DNA of 64,000 nucleotides from JBELMB01 sp042088665. GTDB taxonomy: Bacteria; Pseudomonadota; Alphaproteobacteria; Rhodobacterales; Rhodobacteraceae. The notes under the pieces were generated by a model. The model was not told the DNA's origin. It made no database searches and saw nothing but the letters and a program-made list of their open reading frames with translations. This document shows positions 8,739 to 15,600 of this stretch, piece by piece (the first letter of the stretch is position 1; each line of letters begins with the position of its first letter). The position numbers were made by a program, and so were the translations under genes. The stretch lies in assembly GCA_042088665.1 (NCBI GenBank), contig JBELMB010000005.1, positions 7,709 through 71,708 on the forward strand, in the 5' to 3' direction.

Positions 8739-9248
8739 ATGTGGCTGTTTTTGGCGTTCCTGATGGTGCCCTTGATCGAAATCGCCCTGTTTATCCAGGT
8801 CGGCGGCTTGATCGGCCTGTGGCCAACGCTTGCGATTGTCGTGCTCACCGCCGTCGTGGGCACTTATCTCGTCAAATCCCAGGGCGTTCAGGCGATGAAC
8901 AACCTGCGCCGCAACTTCTCTGAACTGCGCGACCCCAGCGAGGCGCTGGCCCACGGGGCAATGATCCTCGTCTCTGGTGCGCTTTTGCTGACACCGGGGT
9001 TCTTCACCGATGCTGTGGGATTCGCCCTTTTGGCGCCGCCGGTGCGGTCTGCCGTGTTTCAATGGGCGCGCAAACGGGTGCATGTGTCGAAATTTCAGAT
9101 GGGCCCGCAACCGTCCCACGACCCGCGGCGACCTGAACAACCGCCACAACGGCCAACCGCGGTGCCAGAGACCATCGAGGGCGAATTTACTGAAGTGCCC
9201 ACCAACAAGAACGCCAATCATCCCGGTTCTGGATGGACGAGGCATTGA
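8739..9248 (+). CDS. fxsA: FxsA-family cytoplasmic membrane protein
   Basis: The 169-residue product starts with MWLFLAFLMVPLIEIALFIQVGG and has three to four membrane segments in the first 110 residues, followed by a polar tail rich in Pro and Arg. This is the FxsA layout; E. coli FxsA affects phage F exclusion, and its cell role is otherwise unclear. The ATG at 8739 is supported by GGAGG 8 nt upstream, so the 13 codons before it are excluded. It lies just upstream of secB on the same strand and is divergent from the Tim44-like gene. Confidence 0.85.
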   Translation: MWLFLAFLMVPLIEIALFIQVGGLIGLWPTLAIVVLTAVVGTYLVKSQGVQAMNNLRRNFSELRDPSEALAHGAMILVSGALLLTPGFFTDAVGFALLAPPVRSAVFQWARKRVHVSKFQMGPQPSHDPRRPEQPPQRPTAVPETIEGEFTEVPTNKNANHPGSGWTRH

Positions 9249-9304
9249 GCGCAGGCACCGTGGCTGATATGCGGTGATCCGACCATTCAATCGGAGATGC
9301 ATCC

Positions 9305-9805
9305 ATGGCCGAATCCAACGGCGCCGCCCAGACCCCCACACAGCCCAAGATGAACATACTGGCGCAGTTCATCCGCGACCTGTCTTTTGAGAATATTCTG
9401 TCCCAAAAGGGCGTCTCTGGCGAAGTACAGCCCGACGTTCAGGTGCAGGTGAACCTTGATGCCAAGAAGCGCAACGTCGACAACCAGTTCGAAGTTGTGA
9501 TGAAGCTGAAGATCGAGTCAAAGTCCAAGGGCTCTGACGCAGTTCTTTTCATCATGGAGCTGGACTACGCTGGTGTCTTCCACGTGGAAAACGTGCCCGA
9601 AGAGCAGATGCACCCCTTCCTGCTGATCGAATGCCCGCGGATGCTGTTCCCGTTTGTGCGTCGTATCGTGTCGGACGTGTCCCGCGATGGTGGCTTCCCG
9701 CCGCTCAACCTTGAGACCATCGATTTCCTCGCGCTTTACCGGTCGGAACTGCAGCGCCGCGCGGCATCCCAGCAAGCCGAAGCAACAGCTGTTCCAGACG
9801 CCTGA
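9305..9805 (+). CDS. secB: Protein-export chaperone SecB
   Basis: The 166-residue protein matches SecB in length and core pattern: FIRDLSFENILSQKG at about 22-36, VFHVENVPEEQMHPFLLIECPRMLFPFVRRIVSDVSRDGGFPPL in the middle, and an acidic, variable C-terminus. SecB forms a tetramer that holds secretory preproteins unfolded for SecA. Its place opposite dnaQ-coaE-aroE is standard for alphaproteobacteria. It converges on dnaQ with only 4 nt between the stop codons. A terminator hairpin for it lies inside dnaQ. Confidence 0.95.
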   Translation: MAESNGAAQTPTQPKMNILAQFIRDLSFENILSQKGVSGEVQPDVQVQVNLDAKKRNVDNQFEVVMKLKIESKSKGSDAVLFIMELDYAGVFHVENVPEEQMHPFLLIECPRMLFPFVRRIVSDVSRDGGFPPLNLETIDFLALYRSELQRRAASQQAEATAVPDA

Positions 9806-9809
9806 GACC

Positions 9810-10499
9810 TCAGGTCTTGAGCCAGATCGCGCTGTCTCCCAGCGTATCGACAAAGGCGGCGTGAGCCGCCTTTTCCTTTTCCGAGATACGCGATGCCAAA
9901 GGCTTTGATCGCGGCATGGGACGCCAGTTTTGTCCGCCGCTACTCGCAGATGTTGTGTTCTGTTGCGTGCTCAAACCAAAATCTGGTTGTTTTCCACCGA
10001 TCAGCTCCAAATACACTTCGGCAAGAATTTCGCTGTCCAACAATGCCCCGTGCAATGTCCGGGCTGTATTGTCGATGCTGAACCGACGACACAGCGCGTC
10101 CAGAGATGCAGGCGACCCCGGAAATTTTCTGCGCGCAATGTCCAATGTGTCGATGGCGCAATCCCTCGGCAGAACAGAACGACCCGTCCAGCGAAGCTCT
10201 GCATTGAGAAACTTCACGTCAAACGACGCGTTGTGAATCACCAGTTTTGAATCACCAATGAATGTCAGGAAATCATCGACGATCTTGGCAAAAACCGGCT
10301 TGTCCCTGAGAAAGTCATCCCCAAGACCATGCACCTCAAAGGCTTCTTGCGGCATGCTGCGTTCTGGGTTGATGTACTGGTGATATGTTTCACCCGTCGG
10401 CACATGATTGAACAACTCGACAGCGCCGATCTCGACGATGCGGTCCCCTTGTTCGGGGTCAAAGCCAGTTGTCTCAGTGTCGAGAACGATCTCACGCAT
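9810..10499 (-). CDS. dnaQ: DNA polymerase III epsilon subunit (3'-5' proofreading exonuclease)
   Basis: The 229-residue product has the three exonuclease motifs of the DEDD family: Exo I in IVLDTETTGFDP at the N-terminus, Exo II in HNASFDVKFLNAEL near residue 95, and Exo III in HGALLDSEILAEVY near residue 155. It proofreads for the replicative polymerase. The ATG at 10499 overlaps the coaE stop by 8 nt (ATGCGTGA); a start at 10520 would add seven residues and overlap coaE further. It is the last gene of the coupled maf-aroE-coaE-dnaQ operon leaving the origin. Confidence 0.95.
   Translation of the reverse strand: MREIVLDTETTGFDPEQGDRIVEIGAVELFNHVPTGETYHQYINPERSMPQEAFEVHGLGDDFLRDKPVFAKIVDDFLTFIGDSKLVIHNASFDVKFLNAELRWTGRSVLPRDCAIDTLDIARRKFPGSPASLDALCRRFSIDNTARTLHGALLDSEILAEVYLELIGGKQPDFGLSTQQNTTSASSGGQNWRPMPRSKPLASRISEKEKAAHAAFVDTLGDSAIWLKT
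9852..9880 (+). terminator. Probable secB terminator inside the 3' end of dnaQ
   Basis: GGCGGC-GTGA-GCCGCC (9855-9870) is extended by AAA/TTT and followed by TTTTCCTTTT on the plus strand. It lies 50 nt past the secB stop but inside the convergent dnaQ coding sequence. Confidence 0.6.
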
Positions 10500-11085
10500 C
10501 TTTGAACCTCCTTGCGACATCTATCAGAACCGCATCGACCTGCGCAGCCGCATGTTCAAGTGTATCAGTCTCGATCACATAGTCAGCCTGCGCGCATTTT
10601 TCGACGTTTGGCATCTGTCGGGCAAGGATCATGTCAAACTGCTCCTCTGTCATCGTACCTCGCGCGAGGACGCGCGCTTTTTGCTCTTCTGGCGGGATGG
10701 TGACACAGACCACGGCGTCGAACTCTGCGGCACTGTTGGTTTCAAACAACAACGGGATGTCAAAAACCCCAATGTCCTCTGCCTGTGTTTCCGCAAATCG
10801 CTTGCGATCCTCACGCACCAGCGGATGCACGATCGCCTCGAGCACGGACAGAGTTGCCGGGTCTTCTGCAAGGCGACGCTTGAGTGCTTCACGTGAAACA
10901 GCGCCTTCCACGATCACTTCGGGAAAGGCTTCGGCGATAGGCAGTACAGCCGCGCCGCCCACCGCATAAAGCCTGTGTACCGCCGCATCTGCATCCCAAA
11001 CCGCACAGCCCTTGTCCGAGAAAAGCCGTGCTGTGGTCGATTTTCCCATGCCAATCGATCCTGTGAGACCAAGTTTGATCTTCAC
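10492..11085 (-). CDS. coaE: Dephospho-CoA kinase
   Basis: The 197-residue product carries the P-loop GLTGSIGMGKSTTARLF at about 6-22 and the CoaE motif YAVGGAAV...HPLVREDR. It catalyses the last step of coenzyme A synthesis. Its start overlaps aroE (ATGA, 11082-11085) and its end overlaps dnaQ. Codons for VSREA near residue 65 contain a 15/16 match to the parS centromere site. Confidence 0.95.
   Translation of the reverse strand: MKIKLGLTGSIGMGKSTTARLFSDKGCAVWDADAAVHRLYAVGGAAVLPIAEAFPEVIVEGAVSREALKRRLAEDPATLSVLEAIVHPLVREDRKRFAETQAEDIGVFDIPLLFETNSAAEFDAVVCVTIPPEEQKARVLARGTMTEEQFDMILARQMPNVEKCAQADYVIETDTLEHAAAQVDAVLIDVARRFKDA
10885..10900. other. parS-like ParB binding site (15 of 16 bases), inside coaE
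   Basis: TGCTTCACGTGAAACA differs at one base from the consensus palindrome TGTTTCACGTGAAACA. It lies 4.7 kb from the next parS and about 1.6 kb from the proposed origin, on the other arm from parAB. In coaE it encodes VSREA. Confidence 0.75.
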
Positions 11086-11915
11086 CGCAGAATGGCCGCG
11101 CGGGTGCTTTCATCAATCTCGGGACGGGTCCCGAACCACCGTTCAAACCCCGGCACGGCCTGATGAAGCAACATGCCAAGACCATCGACAACCGTCGCAC
11201 CCTGACTCTCGGCTTCGCGCAGCAGGCGCGTCTGGAGCGGTGTGTAGACAAGATCGGTCACAAGCATGTCTGACGTGATACCATCCAATGGTACCCGCAA
11301 TTCCTGCTTGCCTGTCATGCCAAGCGACGTGGTATTCACCACCGTCTTGCAGTCATCAATGAGATTGCCTGCTTGCACCCAATCATGCACCTGCACGCGA
11401 TTTCCAAAATCATTGCGAAGCTGTTCCGCACGCATCCGGGTCCGGTTGGTCAGACGGATTTCTGGCACACCCACATCGATCAAGGACGCAACAACGGCCC
11501 GCGCCGCACCCCCGGCACCCAGCACCGTGGCAGGCCCGGATTTCGGATCCCAGTCAGGGGCCGATTGGCGCAGGTTTTCCACAAATCCATAGCCGTCGGT
11601 GTTGTCCGCGTGGATACGACCATCTTTCCTGAAAATCAGAGTATTGGCCGCACCGATCAAAGTGGCCCGGTCAGAGACCAGATCCGCGACTTCCATCACC
11701 TTTTCCTTGAATGGAATGGTGACATTCAGCCCGACAAACCCCATCTCAGGCAAGAAGCGGATCGTTTCTTCGAGCTTGTCAGCGCTGACTTCGATCGGGA
11801 TGTAGTGCCCCGGGATGCCATGTTTTCGCAACCAATGGCTGAACAAACGCGGGGACCGGGAATGACCGACCGGGGCGCCTATCACGGCGGCGAGTGGGAT
11901 TCGAGATGCGCTCAT
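11082..11915 (-). CDS. aroE: Shikimate dehydrogenase (NADP+)
   Basis: The 277-residue product has the substrate-binding start GHSRSPRLFSHWL, the catalytic lysine in NVTIPFKEKVM near residue 70, the NTDGYGF motif near residue 105 and the nucleotide motif GAGGAARAV near residue 132. It reduces 3-dehydroshikimate to shikimate in aromatic amino acid synthesis. Both ends overlap neighbours by 4 nt (maf upstream, coaE downstream), so the four genes are probably co-transcribed and coupled. Confidence 0.95.
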   Translation of the reverse strand: MSASRIPLAAVIGAPVGHSRSPRLFSHWLRKHGIPGHYIPIEVSADKLEETIRFLPEMGFVGLNVTIPFKEKVMEVADLVSDRATLIGAANTLIFRKDGRIHADNTDGYGFVENLRQSAPDWDPKSGPATVLGAGGAARAVVASLIDVGVPEIRLTNRTRMRAEQLRNDFGNRVQVHDWVQAGNLIDDCKTVVNTTSLGMTGKQELRVPLDGITSDMLVTDLVYTPLQTRLLREAESQGATVVDGLGMLLHQAVPGFERWFGTRPEIDESTRAAILR

Positions 11916-12508
11916 GCGTCGATCATTCCATTGGTCGAAAGGTGATTCAACAAGGGTAGCAGGGGCAGCCCAAGAATGGTGAAGTGATCACCATCAACCT
12001 GGGAAAAAAGGCGGATCCCTTCCTTTTCAAGCTTGTACCCGCCCACTGACTGTCCCACGTCTGGCCAGTTGCGATCAAGGTAGCGCGACAAAAAAGCGTC
12101 AGAAAACCCACGCATGGTCAAACGAGCGATTCCGATGTGGCGCCAGACAGGTTTTGCCTGCTCATACATCACGGCAGCAGAGAACAGCCGGTGAGTTTGA
12201 CCACGCAGCAGACGCAGTTGGCTCTCTGCCGCGTCGCGCGTCTGCGGTTTCGACAAGATCTTCCCGTCAAAGGCAAGGACCTGGTCACATCCCAAAACGC
12301 GGTGCTCTGGCCAACGGTTCGAAACTTTGTGGGCCTTTGCCTCTGCAAGCGCATCGGCGACATCCCGCGGTGGGACGGTTTCTGCCAGGAGAGACGCCTT
12401 TATCGTGTCCTCATCCACACGCGCAGGTTCGATCTTTACCGAAAGACCCGCTTCGCGCAGAATCCTAGCGCGGATGTCAGAGCTGGAAGCGAGGATCAGG
12501 TCGGACAT
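11912..12508 (-). CDS. maf: Maf-family nucleotide pyrophosphatase
   Basis: From the ATG at 12508 the product has 198 residues and begins MSDLILASSSDIRARILREAG, the conserved Maf opening with its phosphate-binding Ser/Arg. The middle motif VLGCDQVLAFDGKILSKP contains the catalytic Asp. Maf proteins hydrolyse non-standard or modified nucleoside triphosphates. An upstream in-frame extension to 12691 is excluded because it is unlike protein and lies in the AT-rich origin region. An ATG one codon upstream (12511) is possible. No ribosome-binding site is seen, so the transcript may be leaderless. It is the first gene on the left arm from the origin. Confidence 0.92.
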   Translation of the reverse strand: MSDLILASSSDIRARILREAGLSVKIEPARVDEDTIKASLLAETVPPRDVADALAEAKAHKVSNRWPEHRVLGCDQVLAFDGKILSKPQTRDAAESQLRLLRGQTHRLFSAAVMYEQAKPVWRHIGIARLTMRGFSDAFLSRYLDRNWPDVGQSVGGYKLEKEGIRLFSQVDGDHFTILGLPLLPLLNHLSTNGMIDA

Positions 12509-12905
12509 CATGGGGATAAATCTGAGGATATGGGGGTGGGCTGCCTTGCGGACAGTTTTGCGGAAAAACCCCCGGACATGCAAGCGTGGGGGTAAGATTG
12601 CGGTTGTGCGAATGATCAGAGATGTTTTGCGGTTGTGGAACAGGAAAACCTGGAACTGCCAAAAAACCCGGTGAGATCCATGTTCTGTCACAGTTATCCT
12701 TGGGTTTCGGAGAGATGTGTTTCTCCTACAAACCTTTGATTAGTATTACTAAATTTTACATTATTATGCGAAAATTTTTGTGTTTTCCTCACAGTTATCC
12801 AAAGAACAAAAAGGTGTTGGCAAGCCTGTGAAAAATCCAAGTATCCACAGAAGTTACCATGCCTAATCACCTCTTAATCCTTTATTTTTCTTTCTTTATA
12901 TAAGG
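12509..12905. other. oriC: Candidate chromosomal replication origin (oriC)
   Basis: This stretch separates the leftward maf operon from the rightward rho-parB set. It holds DnaA-box-like 9-mers with one mismatch to TTATCCACA: TGGGGATAA (12511-12519, reverse), TTATCCAAA (12795-12803) and GTATCCACA (12841-12849). A 12-bp direct repeat, TCACAGTTATCC, occurs at 12688-12699 and 12789-12800. Between them, 12732-12786 is very AT-rich and could be the unwinding element; a second AT-rich run (12867-12903) contains TATATA and may be the rho promoter. Gene strand switch, parAB and parS nearby support an origin. I did not compute GC skew. Confidence 0.65.
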
Positions 12906-12961
12906 TAAAGAGAGAGCGGAGAGGCATTGACTCGATGGGGTGGTCTCGACTATCTCAACGT

Positions 12962-12979
12962 CACTTCGGTCCCGAAGTG
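12962..12979 (+). promoter_or_regulatory. Hairpin in the rho 5' leader
   Basis: CACTTCG-GTCC-CGAAGTG forms a perfect 7-bp stem in the long untranslated leader of rho, 56 nt before its start codon. The stretch 12906-13034 holds no convincing gene; the in-frame extension from 12927 has no protein-like pattern. rho genes are often autoregulated in the leader, so a control role is possible. Confidence 0.4.
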
Positions 12980-13034
12980 TGTTCTCCCCTATCCCAAAGG
13001 ACGACCGGCCCATCTAGGGCTGCTGGATGTATTC

Positions 13035-14306
13035 ATGAGCGAAGAAAAACTGAACCTTGCTGATCTGAAGGCGAAGAGCCCCAAGTCCCTTCTGGCGATG
13101 GCTGAAGAACTGGAGATTGAGAACGCCTCAACCATGCGCAAGGGGGAGATGATGTTTCAGATCCTCCGCGAACGCGCCGATGAAGGTTGGATCATCTTTG
13201 GCGATGGTGTGCTGGAAGTGTTGCAGGATGGGTTTGGGTTCCTGCGATCTCCTGAAGCAAACTACCTTCCAGGACCTGATGATATCTATGTGTCCCCGGA
13301 TATGATCCGAAAGTATTCTTTGCGCACGGGCGACAGCATCGAAGGCGAGATGAGAGCACCCGACGGTGAGGAACGGTACTTTGCCTTGGTGGCCGTATCG
13401 AAGATCAATTTTGAAGACCCTGAAAAGGCGCGTCATAAGATTGCCTTCGATAACCTGACGCCGCTTTACCCTGATGACCGTCTGAAGATGGAAATCGAAG
13501 ATCCGACGATTAGAGACCGTTCTGCGCGGATCATCGATCTCGTGGCGCCCATCGGGAAGGGCCAACGGAGCCTGATCGTGGCGCCCCCGCGGACGGGTAA
13601 GACAGTTCTGTTGCAGAATATCGCGAATTCGATCGAGAAGAACCATCCTGAATGCTACCTGATCGTTCTGCTGATTGACGAGCGGCCAGAAGAAGTGACG
13701 GACATGCAGCGATCCGTCAAAGGCGAAGTTGTTTCCTCGACGTTTGATGAGCCGGCGGGTCGGCACGTTGCTGTCAGCGAGATGGTGATCGAGAAGGCAA
13801 AGCGTCTGGTCGAGCACAAACGTGATGTTGTGATCCTGCTGGATTCGATCACGCGTTTGGGTCGCGCCTTTAACACTGTTGTTCCGTCGTCGGGTAAAGT
13901 GTTGACGGGTGGTGTGGATGCAAATGCGCTGCAAAGGCCGAAACGCTTCTTTGGTGCAGCCCGGAACATCGAGGAAGGTGGATCGTTGACGATCATTGCG
14001 ACGGCCTTGATCGATACAGGGTCCCGCATGGATGAAGTTATCTTTGAAGAGTTCAAGGGTACTGGTAACTCGGAGATTGTTCTGGATCGCAAGGTTGCGG
14101 ACAAGCGGGTCTTCCCCGCGCTGGATATCTTGAAGTCGGGCACGCGGAAGGAAGAGCTGCTGGTTGACAAGATTGACCTGCAGAAAACCTTTGTGCTGCG
14201 CCGTATCCTGAACCCCATGGGCACCACTGATGCTGTCGAGTTCCTGATTTCCAAGCTGAAACAGACAAAGACGAACTCCGAGTTCTTTGATTCAATGAAC
14301 AGTTGA
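13035..14306 (+). CDS. rho: Transcription termination factor Rho
   Basis: The 423-residue product has the Rho N-terminal helix bundle (LADLKAKSPKSLLAMAEELEIEN), the RNA-binding cold-shock-like domain (DGFGFLRSPEANYLPGPDDIYVS), and the hexameric ATPase domain with Walker A APPRTGKTVLLQNIA at about 178-192 and VVILLDSITRLGRAFN (Walker B). The Q-loop segment GKVLTGGVDANALQRPKRFFGAARN is intact. Rho ends untranslated transcripts. The ATG at 13035 gives the normal family length. It is the first rightward gene from the proposed origin and is followed 7 nt later by mnmE. Confidence 0.97.
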   Translation: MSEEKLNLADLKAKSPKSLLAMAEELEIENASTMRKGEMMFQILRERADEGWIIFGDGVLEVLQDGFGFLRSPEANYLPGPDDIYVSPDMIRKYSLRTGDSIEGEMRAPDGEERYFALVAVSKINFEDPEKARHKIAFDNLTPLYPDDRLKMEIEDPTIRDRSARIIDLVAPIGKGQRSLIVAPPRTGKTVLLQNIANSIEKNHPECYLIVLLIDERPEEVTDMQRSVKGEVVSSTFDEPAGRHVAVSEMVIEKAKRLVEHKRDVVILLDSITRLGRAFNTVVPSSGKVLTGGVDANALQRPKRFFGAARNIEEGGSLTIIATALIDTGSRMDEVIFEEFKGTGNSEIVLDRKVADKRVFPALDILKSGTRKEELLVDKIDLQKTFVLRRILNPMGTTDAVEFLISKLKQTKTNSEFFDSMNS

Positions 14307-14313
14307 GGTCTTT

Positions 14314-15597
14314 GTGGAGACGATCTTTGCCCTTGCTACGGCGCCGGGTAAGGCTGGCGTTGCTGTAATTCGCGTTTCTGGCCCTCGGTCATGGGATGTG
14401 TTGAGCGATATCGCTGGGGATGTACCACGTGAACGGGTGATGGCATTGCGCGTTTTGCGTGATGAACATGGAAGTTACCTGGATCAAGCGCTGGTGGTCG
14501 CATTTGATGCAGGTGGTAGTTTCACTGGAGAACGGGTTGTAGAACTGCAACTGCATGGTGGTCGAGCTGTGGTTCAATCCGTGCTTGCAGTTCTGGAACA
14601 CCGTGAAGACTGCCGTTTTGCAGAGCCAGGAGAATTCACACGACGTGCTTTCCAGAACGGTAAAATGGACCTGACTCAGGTTGAGGCTTTGGCGGATGTC
14701 ATCGATGCTGAAACAGAAGTTCAACGAAAACATGCTGTTGCGCTTTTGTCTGGGGCATTTTCGGAAAGGGTTGCCAAGTGGAGAACGGATATTGTTCGTG
14801 CATTGGCGTTTCTTGAAGCATCCATAGATTTTGCAGATGAAGAGATCCCAGAGGATTTGTCAGAACAGATTGGTCAACTTTTGAGTGGTGTGGCGGAGGA
14901 CGTTGCCCGCGAGTTAAGCGGACTGAAGACCGCTGAGCGCCTTCGTGATGGATTTGAAGTGGCGATTGTCGGTGCACCTAATGCTGGAAAATCAACACTT
15001 CTAAACTATTTGGCTGGGCGTGAAGCAGCAATCACATCGGATATACCTGGAACAACCCGGGATGTGATCGAGGTGCGTATGGATGTTCATGGATTGCCTG
15101 TGACTTTTTTGGATACAGCAGGTCTGAGGGAAACTCAGGATGCTGTTGAACGGATGGGCGTGGATCGGGCGCGGTCAAGAGCTGTTGGTGCAGACCTACG
15201 GGTTCACCTTGCTGGATCGCGTGCGGATCTCGTTTTGAAAGAGCAACCGGGTGATATTGTTGTTGCTCCAAAGTCTGATCTTTCTGAGGGGTCAGGCGGG
15301 ATCTCGGGGGTGACAGGTGATGGTGTTTCTGTACTGCTACAATCCGTGTTTGACATCCTGTCGGAAAGAGTTGCATCTGCAGGCTTGGCTTCACGGTCAC
15401 GTCATAAATCTGTTTTGCAGTCGGCGCATGACTCACTAAACCGTGCTATTGTTGGACTGAGTGATGATGATCCTGATCTTGATCTTGTGAGCGAAGATAT
15501 TCGATCTGGTTCAAGATCTCTTGAAGCCATTCTTGGTCGTGTCGATGTTGAGCATGTGTTGGATGAGATATTTTCGTCTTTTTGTCTTGGGAAATGA
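14314..15597 (+). CDS. mnmE: tRNA modification GTPase MnmE
   Basis: The 427-residue product starts at GTG with METIFALATAPGKAGVAVIRVSG, the folate-binding domain. It has the inserted G domain with P-loop GAPNAGKSTLL near residue 222, G2/G3 segments SDIPGTTRDV and LDTAGLRE, and ends FCLGK with the catalytic Cys. With MnmG it makes the cmnm5U modification at tRNA wobble positions. The G4 motif reads APKSD where NKxD is usual. GC content is clearly lower than in most of the window (about 47% in a 60-nt sample at 15421-15480). It lies 4 nt from mnmG. Confidence 0.96.
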   Translation: METIFALATAPGKAGVAVIRVSGPRSWDVLSDIAGDVPRERVMALRVLRDEHGSYLDQALVVAFDAGGSFTGERVVELQLHGGRAVVQSVLAVLEHREDCRFAEPGEFTRRAFQNGKMDLTQVEALADVIDAETEVQRKHAVALLSGAFSERVAKWRTDIVRALAFLEASIDFADEEIPEDLSEQIGQLLSGVAEDVARELSGLKTAERLRDGFEVAIVGAPNAGKSTLLNYLAGREAAITSDIPGTTRDVIEVRMDVHGLPVTFLDTAGLRETQDAVERMGVDRARSRAVGADLRVHLAGSRADLVLKEQPGDIVVAPKSDLSEGSGGISGVTGDGVSVLLQSVFDILSERVASAGLASRSRHKSVLQSAHDSLNRAIVGLSDDDPDLDLVSEDIRSGSRSLEAILGRVDVEHVLDEIFSSFCLGK

Positions 15598-15600
15598 GGA

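Noticed and set aside
12509..12926. Paired CtrA-type sites (TTAA-N7-TTAA) in the origin region
   Set aside because: Only single TTAA half-sites were found, with no correctly spaced pair.
12927..13034. N-terminal extension of Rho
   Set aside because: The 36 extra codons give no Rho-like sequence and contain a hairpin, fitting an untranslated leader.
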